A DNA stretch of 64,000 nt from contig JANCRA010000001.1 in the NCBI GenBank assembly GCA_024362935.1, positions 53,479,501 through 53,543,500 on the forward strand, given 5' to 3'. Below, piece after piece: positions 48,507-62,543 of this stretch. How positions within the stretch are numbered: the first letter of the stretch is position 1; every line of letters starts with the position of its first letter. The position numbers were made by a program, and so were the translations under genes. The notes beneath the pieces are model-generated. The model was not told the origin of the DNA and searched no databases. It was given only the letters and a program-made list of their open reading frames with translations. Source of the DNA: Setophaga petechia. Its lineage: Eukaryota; Chordata; Aves; Passeriformes; Parulidae.

Positions 48507-51500
48507 CCTAGGGTAAGGGTTTTTTAATCCAGAAAGCCCTGAGCTCCAGGCACACTGCAACTGCAAAAGGTATCCCAAGGGGAGCGCAAAATCGCCACGA
48601 CATCGCTGCCTCCACAGCTTTTTCTTTGGTGCCATCCCTAACCCTAGTCTGTTTTACCTGTCTAGGGCTAGAGTTAGGGTTACGCCTAGGGTTAGGGTTT
48701 TTTAAATGAGAAAGGCTTGAGCTCCAGACACAATTCAGCTGGCCAAGGTATCCCAAGGGGATCGAAAAAGTGCCACAACATGGCTGCCTCCGCACATTTT
48801 CCTTGGGACCGTCCCTAACCCTAGGCTGATTGACCAGTTTAGTAGTTAGGGTTACGCCTACGGTAAGGGTTTTTTAATCCAGAAAGCCCTGAACTCCAGG
48901 CACACTGCAACTGCAAAAGGTATCCCAAGGGGAGCGCAAAAGCGCCGCGACATGGCTGCCTCCACAGCTTTTTCTTTGGTGCCATCCCTAACCCTAGGCT
49001 GATTTACCTGTCTAGGGCTAGAGTTAGGGTTACGCCTAGGGTTAGGGTTTTTTAAATGAGAAAGGCTTGAGCTCCAGACACAATTCAGCTGGCAAAGGCA
49101 TCCCAAGGGGATCGAAAAAGTGCCACAACATGGCTGCCTCCGCACATTTTTCCTTGGGACCGTCCCTAACCCTAGGCTGATTGACCTGTTTTGGGGTTAG
49201 GGTTACGTCTAGGGTAAGGGTTGTTTAATCCAAAAGCCCTGAGCTCCAGGCACACTGCAACTGCAAAAGGTATCCCAAGGGGAGCGCAAAAGCGCCACGA
49301 CATCGCTGCCTCCACAGCTTTTTCTTTGCTGCCATCCCTAACCCTAGGCTGATTTACCTGTCTAGGGCTAGGGTTAGGGTTACGCCTAGGGTTAGGGTTT
49401 TTTAAATGAGAAAGGCTTGAGCTCCAGACACAATTCAGCTGGCAAAGGCATCCCAAGGGGATCGAAAACGTGTAACAACATGGCTGCCTCCGCACATTTT
49501 TCCTTGGGAATGTCCCTAACCCTAGGCTGATTGACCTGTTTTGGGGTAAGGGTTACGCCTAGGGTAAGGGTTTTTTAATCCAAAAAGCCTGAGCTCCAGG
49601 CACACTGCAACTGCAAAAGGTATCCCAAGGGGAGCGCAAAAGCAACACAACATGGCTGCCTCCACAAGCTTTTTCTTTGGTGCCATCCCTAACCCTAGGC
49701 TGATTTACCTGTCTAGGGCTAGGGTTAGGGTTAAGCCTAGGGTTAGGGTTTTTTAAATGAGAAAGACTTGAGCTCCAGACACAATTCAGCTGGCAAAGGC
49801 ATCCCAAGGGGATCGAAAAAGTGCCACAACATGGCTGCCTCCCCACATTTTTCCTTGGACCCGTCCCTAACCCTAGGCTGATTGACCAGTTTAGTAGTTA
49901 GGGTTACGCCTAGGGTAAGGGTTTTTTAATCCAGAAAGCCCTGAGCTCCAGGCACACTGCAACTGCAAAAGGTATCCCAAGGGGAGCCCAAAAGCGCCGC
50001 GACATGGCTGCCTCCACAGCTTTTTCTTTGCTGCCATCCCTAACCCTAGGCTGATTTACCTGTCTAGGGCTAGGGTTAGGGTTACGCCTAGGGTTAGGGT
50101 TTTTGAAATGAGAAAGGCTTGAGCTCCAGACACAATTCAGCTGGCAAAGGCATCCCAAGGGGATCGAAAAAGTGCCACAACATGGCTGCCTCCTCACATT
50201 TTTCCTTGGGACCGTCCCTAACCCTAGGCTGATTGACCAGTTTAGTAGTTAGGGTTACGCCTAGGGTAAGGGTTTTTTAATCCAGAAAGCCCTGAGCTCC
50301 AGGCACGCTGCAACTGCAAAAGGTATCCCAAAGGGAGCGCAAAAGCAACACAACATGGCTGCCTCCACAGCTTTTTCTTTGGTGCCATCCCTAACCCTAG
50401 GCTGATTTACCTGTCTAGGGCTAGGGTTATGGTTAAGCCTAGGGGTAGGGTTTTTTAAATGAGAAAGGCTTGAGCTCCAGACACAATTCAGCTGGCAAAG
50501 GCATCCCAAGGGGATCGAAAAAGTGCCACAACATGGCTGCCTCCGCACATTTTTCCTTGGGACCGTCCCTAACCCTAGGCTGATTGACCAGTTTAGGGGT
50601 TAGGGTTACGCCTAGGGTAAGGGTTGTTTAATCCAGAAAGCCCTGAGCTCCAGGCACACTGCAACTGCAAAAGGTATCCCAAGGGGAGCGCCAACGCGCC
50701 ACATCATGGCTGCCTCCACAGCTTTTTCTTTGGTGCCATCCCTAACCCTAGGCTGATTTACCTGTCTAGGGCTAGGGTTAGGGTTACGCCTAGGGTTAGG
50801 GTTTTTTAAATGAGAAAGGCTTGAGCTCCAGACACAATTCAGCTGGCAAAGGCATCCCAAGGGGATCGAAAAAGTGCCACAACATGGCTGCCTCCGCACA
50901 TTTTTCCTTGGGACCGTCCCTAACCCTAGGCTGATTGACCAGTTTAGTAGTTAGGGTTAGGCCTAGGGTAAGGGTTTTTTAATCCAGAAAGCCCTGAGCT
51001 CCAGGCACACTGCAACTGCAAACGGTATCCCATGGGGAGCGCAAAAGCGCCGCGACATGGCTGCCTCCACAGCTTTTTCTTTGGTGCCATCCCTAACCCT
51101 AGGCTGATTTACCTGTCTAGGGCTAGGGTTAGGGTTACGCCTAGGGTTAGGGTTTTTTAAATGAGAAAGGCTTGAGCTCCAGGAACAATTGAGCTGGCAA
51201 AGGCAACCCAAGGGGATCGAAAAAGTGCCACAACATGGCTGCCTCCGCACATTTTTCCTTGGGACCGTCCCTAACCCTAGGCTGATTGACCAGTTTAGGG
51301 GTTAGGGTTACGCCTAGGGTAAGGGTTTTTAAATCCAGAAAGCCCTGAGCTCCAGGCACGCTGCAACTGCAAAAGGTATCCCAAGGGGAGCGCAAAAGCG
51401 CCGCGACATGGCTGCCTCCACAGCTTTTTCTTTGGTGCCATCCCTAAGCCTAGGCTGATTTACCTGTCTAGGGCTAGGGTTAGGGTTACGCCTAGGTTTA

Positions 51501-52365
51501 GGGTTTTTTAAATGAGAAAGGCTTGAGCTCCAGACACAATTCAGCAGGCAAAGGCATCCCAAGGGGATCGAAAAAGTGCAACAACATGGCTGCCTCCCCA
51601 CATTTTTCCTTGGGACCGTCCCTAACCCTAGGCTGATTGACCAGTTTAGGGGTTAGGGTTACGCCTAGGGTAAGGGTTTTTTAATCCAGAAAGCCCTGAG
51701 CTCCAGGCACACTGCAACTGCAAAAGGTATCCCAAGGGGAGCGCAAAAGCAACACAACATGGCTGCCTCCACAGCTTTTTCTTTGGTGCCATCCCTAACC
51801 CTAGGCTGATTTACCTGTCTAGGGCTAGGGTTAGGGTTACGCCTAGGGTTAGGGTTTTTTAAATGAGAAAGGCTTGAGCTCCAGACACAATTCAGCAGGC
51901 AAAGGCATCCCAAGGGGATCAAAAAAGTGCCACAACATGGCTGCCTCCGCCCATTTTTCCTTGGGACCGTCCCTAACCCTAGGCTGATTGACCTGTTTTG
52001 GGGTTAGGGTTACGTCTAGGGTAAGGGTTGTTTAATCCAAAAAGCCCTGAGCTCCAGGCACACTGCAACTGCAAAAGGTATCCCAAGGGGAGCGCAAAAG
52101 CGCCACGACATCGCTGCCTCCACAGCTTTTTCTTTGGTGCCATCCCTAACCCTAGGCTGATTTACCTGTCTAGGGCTAGGGTTAGGGTTACGCCTAGGGT
52201 TAGGGTTTTTTAAATGAGAAAGGCTTGAGCTCCAGACACAATTCAGCTGGCAAAGGCATCCCAAGGGGATCGAAAAAGTGCCACAACATGGCTGCCTCCG
52301 CACATTTTTCCTTGGGACCGTCCCTAACCCTAGGCTGATTGACCAGTTTAGTAGTTAGGGTTACG
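48507..52365. repeat. 11-unit higher-order repeat, copy 1 (3,859 bp)
   Basis: Units 1-11 begin at 48507, 48857, 49208, 49558, 49909, 50260, 50611, 50962, 51313, 51664 and 52015. Markers: CTGGCCAAGGTATCC in unit 1, CCCTGAACTCC in unit 2, GGGAATGTCC in unit 3, GAGCCCAAAAGCG and TTTTTGAAATG in unit 5, TTATGGTTAAGCC in unit 6, GCCAACGCGCC in unit 7, TTAGGCCTAGGG in unit 8 and CCTAGGTTTAGGG in unit 9. It is 2 bp shorter than the other copies because of four single-base indels (near 48798, 49232, 49588 and 49666). Confidence 0.88.
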
Positions 52366-55300
52366 CCTAGGGTAAGGGTTTTTTAATCCAGAAAGCCCTG
52401 AGCTCCAGGCACACTGCAACTGCAAAAGGTATCCCAAGGGGAGCGCAAAATCGCCACGACATCGCTGCCTCCACAGCTTTTTCTTTGGTGCCATCCCTAA
52501 CCCTAGTCTGTTTTACCTGTCTAGGGCTAGAGTTAGGGTTACGCCTAGGGTTAGGGTTTTTTAAATGAGAAAGGCTTGAGCTCCAGACACAATTCAGCTG
52601 GCCAAGGTATCCCAAGGGGATCGAAAAAGTGCCACAACATGGCTGCCTCCGCACATTTTTCCTTGGGACCGTCCCTAACCCTAGGCTGATTGACCAGTTT
52701 AGTAGTTAGGGTTACGCCTAGGGTAAGGGTTTTTTAATCCAGAAAGCCCTGAACTCCAGGCACACTGCAACTGCAAAAGGTATCCCAAGGGGAGCGCAAA
52801 AGCGCCGCGACATGGCTGCCTCCACAGCTTTTTCTTTGGTGCCATCCCTAACCCTAGGCTGATTTACCTGTCTAGGGCTAGAGTTAGGGTTACGCCTAGG
52901 GTTAGGGTTTTTTAAATGAGAAAGGCTTGAGCTCCAGACACAATTCAGCTGGCAAAGGCATCCCAAGGGGATCGAAAAAGTGCCACAACATGGCTGCCTC
53001 CGCCCATTTTTCCTTGGGACCGTCCCTAACCCTAGGCTGATTGACCTGTTTTGGGGTTAGGGTTACGTCTAGGGTAAGGGTTGTTTAATCCAAAAAGCCC
53101 TGAGCTCCAGGCACACTGCAACTGCAAAAGGTATCCCAAGGGGAGCGCAAAAGCGCCACGACATCGCTGCCTCCACAGCTTTTTCTTTGCTGCCATCCCT
53201 AACCCTAGGCTGATTTACCTGTCTAGGGCTAGGGTTAGGGTTACGCCTAGGGTTAGGGTTTTTTAAATGAGAAAGGCTTGAGCTCCAGACACAATTCAGC
53301 TGGCAAAGGCATCCCAAGGGGATCGAAAACGTGTAACAACATGGCTGCCTCCGCACATTTTTCCTTGGGAATGTCCCTAACCCTAGGCTGATTGACCTGT
53401 TTTGGGGTAAGGGTTACGCCTAGGGTAAGGGTTTTTTAATCCAAAAAGCCCTGAGCTCCAGGCACACTGCAACTGCAAAAGGTATCCCAAGGGGAGCGCA
53501 AAAGCAACACAACATGGCTGCCTCCACAGCTTTTTCTTTGGTGCCATCCCTAACCCTAGGCTGATTTACCTGTCTAGGGCTAGGGTTAGGGTTAAGCCTA
53601 GGGTTAGGGTTTTTTAAATGAGAAAGACTTGAGCTCCAGACACAATTCAGCTGGCAAAGGCATCCCAAGGGGATCGAAAAAGTGCCACAACATGGCTGCC
53701 TCCCCACATTTTTCCTTGGGACCGTCCCTAACCCTAGGCTGATTGACCAGTTTAGTAGTTAGGGTTACGCCTAGGGTAAGGGTTTTTTAATCCAGAAAGC
53801 CCTGAGCTCCAGGCACACTGCAACTGCAAAAGGTATCCCAAGGGGAGCCCAAAAGCGCCGCGACATGGCTGCCTCCACAGCTTTTTCTTTGCTGCCATCC
53901 CTAACCCTAGGCTGATTTACCTGTCTAGGGCTAGGGTTAGGGTTACGCCTAGGGTTAGGGTTTTTGAAATGAGAAAGGCTTGAGCTCCAGACACAATTCA
54001 GCTGGCAAAGGCATCCCAAGGGGATCGAAAAAGTGCCACAACATGGCTGCCTCCTCACATTTTTCCTTGGGACCGTCCCTAACCCTAGGCTGATTGACCA
54101 GTTTAGGGGTTAGGGTTACGCCTAGGGTAAGGGTTTTTAAATCCAGAAAGCCCTGAGCTCCAGGCACGCTGCAACTGCAAAAGGTATCCCAAAGGGAGCG
54201 CAAAAGCAACACAACATGGCTGCCTCCACAGCTTTTTCTTTGGTGCCATCCCTAACCCTAGGCTGATTTACCTGTCTAGGGCTAGGGTTATGGTTAAGCC
54301 TAGGGGTAGGGTTTTTTAAATGAGAAAGGCTTGAGCTCCAGACACAATTCAGCTGGCAAAGGCATCCCAAGGGGATCGAAAAAGTGCCACAACATGGCTG
54401 CCTCCGCACATTTTTCCTTGGGACCGTCCCTAACCCTAGGCTGATTGACCAGTTTAGGGGTTAGGGTTACGCCTAGGGTAAGGGTTGTTTAATCCAGAAA
54501 GCCCTGAGCTCCAGGCACACTGCAACTGCAAAAGGTATCCCAAGGGGAGCGCCAACGCGCCACATCATGGCTGCCTCCACAGCTTTTTCTTTGGTGCCAT
54601 CCCTAACCCTAGGCTGATTTACCTGTCTAGGGCTAGGGTTAGGGTTACGCCTAGGGTTAGGGTTTTTTAAATGAGAAAGGCTTGAGCTCCAGACACAATT
54701 CAGCTGGCAAAGGCATCCCAAGGGGATCGAAAAAGTGCCACAACATGGCTGCCTCCGCACATTTTTCCTTGGGACCGTCCCTAACCCTAGGCTGATTGAC
54801 CAGTTTAGTAGTTAGGGTTAGGCCTAGGGTAAGGGTTTTTTAATCCAGAAAGCCCTGAGCTCCAGGCACACTGCAACTGCAAACGGTATCCCATGGGGAG
54901 CGCAAAAGCGCCGCGACATGGCTGCCTCCACAGCTTTTTCTTTGGTGCCATCCCTAACCCTAGGCTGATTTACCTGTCTAGGGCTAGGGTTAGGGTTACG
55001 CCTAGGGTTAGGGTTTTTTAAATGAGAAAGGCTTGAGCTCCAGGAACAATTGAGCTGGCAAAGGCAACCCAAGGGGATCGAAAAAGTGCCACAACATGGC
55101 TGCCTCCGCACATTTTTCCTTGGGACCGTCCCTAACCCTAGGCTGATTGACCAGTTTAGGGGTTAGGGTTACGCCTAGGGTAAGGGTTTTTAAATCCAGA
55201 AAGCCCTGAGCTCCAGGCACGCTGCAACTGCAAAAGGTATCCCAAGGGGAGCGCAAAAGCGCCGCGACATGGCTGCCTCCACAGCTTTTTCTTTGGTGCC

Positions 55301-56226
55301 ATCCCTAAGCCTAGGCTGATTTACCTGTCTAGGGCTAGGGTTAGGGTTACGCCTAGGTTTAGGGTTTTTTAAATGAGAAAGGCTTGAGCTCCAGACACAA
55401 TTCAGCAGGCAAAGGCATCCCAAGGGGATCGAAAAAGTGCAACAACATGGCTGCCTCCCCACATTTTTCCTTGGGACCGTCCCTAACCCTAGGCTGATTG
55501 ACCAGTTTAGGGGTTAGGGTTACGCCTAGGGTAAGGGTTTTTTAATCCAGAAAGCCCTGAGCTCCAGGCACACTGCAACTGCAAAAGGTATCCCAAGGGG
55601 AGCGCAAAAGCAACACAACATGGCTGCCTCCACAGCTTTTTCTTTGGTGCCATCCCTAACCCTAGGCTGATTTACCTGTCTAGGGCTAGGGTTAGGGTTA
55701 CGCCTAGGGTTAGGGTTTTTTAAATGAGAAAGGCTTGAGCTCCAGACACAATTCAGCAGGCAAAGGCATCCCAAGGGGATCAAAAAAGTGCCACAACATG
55801 GCTGCCTCCGCCCATTTTTCCTTGGGACCGTCCCTAACCCTAGGCTGATTGACCTGTTTTGGGGTTAGGGTTACGTCTAGGGTAAGGGTTGTTTAATCCA
55901 AAAAGCCCTGAGCTCCAGGCACACTGCAACTGCAAAAGGTATCCCAAGGGGAGCGCAAAAGCGCCACGACATCGCTGCCTCCACAGCTTTTTCTTTGGTG
56001 CCATCCCTAACCCTAGGCTGATTTACCTGTCTAGGGCTAGGGTTAGGGTTACGCCTAGGGTTAGGGTTTTTTAAATGAGAAAGGCTTGAGCTCCAGACAC
56101 AATTCAGCTGGCAAAGGCATCCCAAGGGGATCGAAAACGTGCAACAACATGGCTGCCTCCGCACATTTTTCCTTGGGACCGTCCCTAACCCTAGGCTGAT
56201 TGACCAGTTTAGTAGTTAGGGTTACG
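52366..56226. repeat. 11-unit higher-order repeat, copy 2 (3,861 bp)
   Basis: Same unit order as copy 1 with every unit exactly 351 bp. GGGAATGTCC recurs at 53367, 3,861 bp after copy 1, and GCCAACGCGCC recurs near 54551. Unit 5 keeps GAGCCCAAAAGCG and TTTTTGAAATG as in copy 1. Unit 6 begins with the CAGTTTAGGGG ending and a short T-run, as in copy 3. Confidence 0.9.
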
Positions 56227-59200
56227 CCTAGGGTAAGGGTTTTTTAATCCAGAAAGCCCTGAGCTCCAGGCACACTGCAACTGCAAAAGGTATCCCAAGG
56301 GGAGCGCAAAATCGCCACGACATCGCTGCCTCCACAGCTTTTTCTTTGGTGCCATCCCTAACCCTAGTCTGTTTTACCTGTCTAGGGCTAGAGTTAGGGT
56401 TACGCCTAGGGTTAGGGTTTTTTAAATGAGAAAGGCTTGAGCTCCAGACACAATTCAGCTGGCCAAGGTATCCCAAGGGGATCGAAAAAGTGCCACAACA
56501 TGGCTGCCTCCGCACATTTTTCCTTGGGACCGTCCCTAACCCTAGGCTGATTGACGAGTTTAGTAGTTAGGGTTACGCCTACGGTAAGGGTTTTTTAATC
56601 CAGAAAGCCCTGAACTCCAGGCACACTGCAACTGCAAAAGGTATCCCAAGGGGAGCGCAAAAGCGCCGCGACATGGCTGCCTCCACAGCTTTTTCTTTGG
56701 TGCCATCCCTAACCCTAGGCTGATTTACCTGTCTAGGGCTAGAGTTAGGGTTACGCCTAGGGTTAGGGTTTTTTAAATGAGAAAGGCTTGAGCTCCAGAC
56801 ACAATTCAGCTGGCAAAGGCATCCCAAGGGGATCGAAAAAGTGCTACAACATGGCTGCCTCCGCCCTTTTTTCCTTGGGACCGTCCCTAACCCTAGGCTG
56901 ATTGACCTGTTTTGGGGTTAGGGTTACGTCTAGGGTAAGGGTTGTTTAATCCAAAAAGCCCTGAGCTCCAGGCACACTGCAACTGCAAAAGGTATCCCAA
57001 GGGGAGCGCAAAAGCGCCACGACATCGCTGCCTCCACAGCTTTTTCTTTGCTGCCATCCCTAACCCTAGGCTGATTTACCTGTCTAGGGCTAGGGTTAGG
57101 GTTACGCCTAGGGTTAGGGTTTTTTAAATGAGAAAGGCTTGAGCTCCAGACACAATTCAGCTGGCAAAGGCATCCCAAGGGGATCGAAAACGTGTAACAA
57201 CATGGCTGCCTCCGCACATTTTTCCTTGGGAATGTCCCTAACCCTAGGCTGATTGACCTGTTTTGGGGTAAGGGTTACGCCTAGGGTAAGGGTTTTTTAA
57301 TCCAAAAAGCCCTGAGCTCCAGGCACACTGCAACTGCAAAAGGTATCCCAAGGGGAGCGCAAAAGCAACACAACATGGCTGCCTCCACAGCTTTTTCTTT
57401 GGTGCCATCCCTAACCCTAGGCTGATTTACCTGTCTAGGGCTAGGGTTAGGGTTAAGCCTAGGGTTAGGGTTTTTTAAATGAGAAAGACTTGAGCTCCAG
57501 ACACAATTCAGCTGGCAAAGGCATCCCAAGGGGATCGAAAAAGTGCCACAACATGGCTGCCTCCCCACATTTTTCCTTGGGACCGTCCCTTACCCTAGGC
57601 TGATTGACCAGTTTAGTAGTTAGGGTTACGCCTAGGGTAAGGGTTTTTTAATCCAGAAAGCCCTGAGCTCCAGGCACACTGCAACTGCAAAAGGTATCCC
57701 AAGGGGAGCGCAAAAGCGCCGCGACATGGCTGCCTCCACAGCTTTTTCTTTGGTGCCATCCCTAACCCTAGGCTGATTTACCTGTCTAGGGCTAGGGTTA
57801 GGGTTACGCCTAGGGTTAGGGTTTTTTAAATGAGAAAGGCTTGAGCTCCAGACACAATTCAGCTGGCAAAGGCATCCCAAGGGGATCGAAAAAGTGCCAC
57901 AACATGGCTGCCTCCTCACATTTTTCCTTGGGACCGTCCCTAACCCTAGGCTGATTGACCAGTTTAGGGGTTAGGGTTACGCCTAGGGTAAGGGTTTTTA
58001 AATCCAGAAAGCCCTGAGCTCCAGGCACGCTGCAACTGCAAAAGGTATCCCAAAGGGAGCGCAAAAGCAACACAACATGGCTGCCTCCACAGCTTTTTCT
58101 TTGGTGCCATCCCTAACCCTAGGCTGATTTACCTGTCTAGGGCTAGGGTTATGGTTAAGCCTAGGGGTAGGGTTTTTTAAATGAGAAAGGCTTGAGCTCC
58201 AGACACAATTCAGCTGGCAAAGGCATCCCAAGGGGATCGAAAAAGTGCCACAACATGGCTGCCTCCGCACATTTTTCCTTGGGACCGTCCCTAACCCTAG
58301 GCTGATTGACCAGTTTAGGGGTTAGGGTTACGCCTAGGGTAAGGGTTGTTTAATCCAGAAAGCCCTGAGCTCCAGGCACACTGCAACTGCAAAAGGTATC
58401 CCAAGGGGAGCGCCAACGCGCCACATCATGGCTGCCTCCACAGCTTTTTCTTTGGTGCCATCCCTAACCCTAGGCTGATTTACCTGTCTAGGGCTAGGGT
58501 TAGGGTTACGCCTAGGGTTAGGGTTTTTTAAATGAGAAAGGCTTGAGCTCCAGACACAATTCAGCTGGCAAAGGCATCCCAAGGGGATCGAAAAAGTGCC
58601 ACAACATGGCTGCCTCCGCCCATTTTTCCTTGGGACCGTCCCTAACCCTAGGCTGATTGACCAGTTTAGTAGTTAGGGTTAGGCCTAGGGTAAGGGTTTT
58701 TTAATCCAGAAAGCCCTGAGCTCCAGGCACACTGCAACTGCAAACGGTATCCCATGGGGAGCGCAAAAGCGCCGCGAGATGGCTGCCTCCACAGCTTTTT
58801 CTTTGGTGCCATCCCTAACCCTAGGCTGATTTACCTGTCTAGGGCTAGGGTTAGGGTTACGCCTAGGGTTAGGGTTTTTTAAATGAGAAAGGCTTGAGCT
58901 CCAGGAACAATTGAGCTGGCAAAGGCAACCCAAGGGGATCGAAAAAGTGCCACAACATGGCTGCCTCCGCACATTTTTCCTTGGGACCGTCCCTAACCCT
59001 AGGCTGATTGACCAGTTTAGGGGTTAGGGTTACGCCTAGGGTAAGGGTTTTTAAATCCAGAAAGCCCTGAGCTCCAGGCACGCTGCAACTGCAAAAGGTA
59101 TCCCAAGGGGAGCGCAAAAGCGCCGCGACATGGCTGCCTCCACAGCTTTTTCTTTGGTGCCATCCCTAACCCTAGGCTGATTTACCTGTCTAGGGCTAGG

Positions 59201-60087
59201 GTTAGGGTTACGCCTAGGTTTAGGGTTTTTTAAATGAGAAAGGCTTGAGCTCCAGACACAATTCAGCAGGCAAAGGCATCCCAAGGGGATCGAAAAAGTG
59301 CAACAACATGGCTGCCTCCCCACATTTTTCCTTGGGACCGTCCCTAACCCTAGGCTGATTGACCAGTTTAGGGGTTAGGGTTACGCCTAGGGTAAGGGTT
59401 TTTTAATCCAGAAAGCCCTGAGCTCCAGGCACACTGCAACTGCAAAAGGTATCCCAAGGGGAGCGCAAAAGCAACACAACATGGCTGCCTCCACAGCTTT
59501 TTCTTTGGTGCCATCCCTAACCCTAGGCTGATTTACCTGTCTAGGGCTAGGGTTAGGGTTACGCCTAGGGTTAGGGTTTTTTAAATGAGAAAGGCTTGAG
59601 CTCCAGACACAATTCAGCAGGCAAAGGCATCCCAAGGGGATCAAAAAAGTGCCACAACATGGCTGCCTCCGCCCATTTTTCCTTGGGACCGTCCCTAACC
59701 CTAGGCTGATTGACCTGTTTTGGGGTTAGGGTTACGTCTAGGGTAAGGGTTGTTTAATCCAAAAAGCCCTGAGCTCCAGGCACACTGCAACTGCAAAAGG
59801 TATCCCAAGGGGAGCGCAAAAGCGCCACGACATCGCTGCCTCCACAGCTTTTTCTTTGGTGCCATCCCTAACCCTAGGCTGATTTACCTGTCTAGGGCTA
59901 GGGTTAGGGTTACGCCTAGGGTTAGGGTTTTTTAAATGAGAAAGGCTTGAGCTCCAGACACAATTCAGCTGGCAAAGGCATCCCAAGGGGATCGAAAACG
60001 TGCAACAACATGGCTGCCTCCGCACATTTTTCCTTGGGACCGTCCCTAACCCTAGGCTGATTGACCTGTTTTGGGGTTAGGGTTAGG
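56227..60087. repeat. 11-unit higher-order repeat, copy 3 (3,861 bp)
   Basis: Same order again; GGGAATGTCC recurs near 57228 and GCCAACGCGCC near 58412. Unit 5 (57631) is the ordinary GCGCCGCGACATGG form without the private changes of copies 1 and 2, and unit 8 has GCGAGATGG. Unit 11 ends TGTTTTGGGG and leads into a G unit instead of another unit 1, so the tandem run stops here. Confidence 0.9.
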
Positions 60088-62543
60088 CCTAGGGTGAGGG
60101 TTTTTAATCCAAAAAGCCCTGAGCTCCAGGCACACTGCAACTGCAAAAGGTATCCCAAGGGGAGCGCAAAAGCAACACAACATGGCTGCCTCCACAGCTT
60201 TTTCTTTGATGCCATCCCTAACCCTAGGCTGATTTACCTGTCTAGGGCTAGGGTTAGGGTTAAGCCTAGGGTTAGGGTTTTTTAAATGAGAAAGACTTGA
60301 GCTCCAGACACAATTCAGCTGGCAAAGGCATCCCAAGGGGATCGAAAAAGTGCCACAACATGGCTGCCTCCGCACATTTTTCCTTGGGACCGTCCCTAAC
60401 CCTAGGCTGATTGACCAGTTTAGGGGTTAGGGTGACGCCTAGGGTAAGGGTTTTTTAATCCAGAAAGCCCTGAGCTCCAGGCACACTGCAGCTGCAAAAG
60501 GTATCCCAAGGGGAGCGCAAAAGCACCACAACATGGCTGCCTCCACAGCTTTTTCTTTGGTGCCATCCCTAACCCTAGGCTGATTTACCTGTCTAGGGCT
60601 AGGGTTAGGGTTACGCCTAGGGTTAGGGTTTTTTAAATGAGAAAGGCTTGAGCTCCAGACACAATTCAGCTGGCAAAGGCATCCCAAGGGGATCGAAAAA
60701 GTGCCACAACATGGCTGCCTCCGCACATTTTTCCTTGGGACCGTCCCTAACCCTAGGCTGATTGACCAGTTTAGTAGTTAGGGTTACGCCTAGGGTAAGG
60801 GTTGTTTAATCCAAAAAGCCCTGAGCTCCAGGCACACTGCAACTGCAAAAGGTATCCCATGGGGAGCGCAAAAGCGCCGCGACATGGCTGCCTCCACAGC
60901 TTTTTCTTTGGTGCCATCCCTAACCCTAGGCTGATTTACCTGTCTAGGGCTAGGGTTAGGGTTACGCCTAGGGTTAGGGTTTTTTAAATGAGAAAGGCTT
61001 GAGCTCCAGACACAATTCAGCTGGCAAAGGCATCCCAAGTGGATCGAAAAAGTGCCACAACATGGCTGCCTCCGCACATTTTTCCTTGGGACCGTCCCTA
61101 ACCCTAGGCTGATTGACCAGTTTAGTAGTTAGGGTTACGCCTTGGGTAAGGGTTTTTTAATCCAGAAAGCCCTGAGCTCCAGGCACACTGCAACTGCAAA
61201 AGGTATCCCAAGGGGAGCGCAAAATCGCCACGACATCGCTGCCTCCACAGCTTTTTCTTTGGTGCCATCCCTAACCCTAGTCTGTTTTACCTGTCTAGGG
61301 CTAGAGTTAGGGTTACGCCTAGGGTTAGGGTTTTTTAAATGAGAAAGGCTTGAGCTCCAGACACAATTCAGCTGGCAAAGGCATCCCAAGGGGGTCGAAA
61401 AAGTGCCACAACATGGCTGCCTCCGCACATTTTTCCTTGGGACTGTCCCTAACCCTAGGCTGATTGACCAGTTTAGTAGTTAGGGTTACGCCTAGGGTAA
61501 GGGTTGTTTAATCCAAAAAGCCCTGAGCTCCAGGCACACTGCAACTGCAAAAGGTATCCCAAGGGGAGCGCAAAAGCGCCGCGACATGGCTGCCTCCACA
61601 GCTTTTTCTTTGGTGCCATCCCTAACCCTAGGCTGATTTACCTGTCTAGGGCTAGGGTTAGGGTTACGCCTAGGGTTAGGGTTTTTTAAATGAGAAAGGC
61701 TTGAGCTCCAGACACAATTCAGCTGGCAAAGGCATCCCAAGGGGATCGAAAAAGTGCCACAACATGGCTGCCTCCCCACATTTTTCCTTGGGACCGTCCC
61801 TAACCCTAGGCTGATTGACCAGTTTAGTAGTTAGGGTTACGCCTAGGGTAAGGGTTTTTTAATCCAGAAAGCCCTGAGCTCCAGGCACGCTGCAACTGCA
61901 AAAGGTATCCCAAGGGGAGCGCAAAAGCGCCACGACTTCGCTGCCTCCACAGCTTTTTCTTTGGTGCCATCCCTAACCCTAGGCTGATTTACCTGTCTAG
62001 GGCTAGGGTTAGGGTTAAGCCTAGGGTTAGGGTTTTTTAAATGAGAAAGACTTGAGCTCCAGACACAATTCAGCTGGCAAAGGCATCCCAAGGGGATCGA
62101 AAAAGTGCAACAACATGGCTGCCTCCGCACATTTTTCCTCGGGACCGTCCCTAACCCTAGGCTGATTGACCAGTTTAGGGGTTAGGGTTACGCCTAGGGT
62201 AAGGGTTTTTTAATCCAGAAAGCCCTGAGCTCCAGGCACACTGCAACTGCAAAAGGTATCCCAAGGGGAGCGCAAAAGCGCCGCGACATCGCTGCCTCCA
62301 CAGCTTTTTCTTTGGTGCCATCCCTAACCCTAGGCTGATTTACCTGTCTAGGGCTAGGGTTAGGGTTACGCCTAGGGTTAGGGTTTTTTAAATGAGAAAG
62401 GCTTGAGCTCCAGACACAATTCAGCTGGCAAAGGCATCCCAAGGGGATCGAAAACGTGCAACAACATGGCTGCCTCCGCACATTTTTCCTTGGGACCGTC
62501 CCTAACCCTAGGCTGATTGACCTGTTTTGGGGTTAGGGTTACG
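60088..62543. repeat. 7-unit higher-order repeat, copy 1 (2,456 bp)
   Basis: Order is G (60088), P (60438), H (60789), V (61140), R (61491), a unit with CACGCTGC, GCCACGACTTCG, TTAAGCC and CCTCGGGACCG (61842), and a GCGCCGCGACATCG/CGTGCAAC unit (62193). It is 1 bp short of 7 x 351 because the G unit has one T fewer near 60103. Order and the rare CTCGGG (near 62138) tie it to 12635-15796. Confidence 0.85.
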
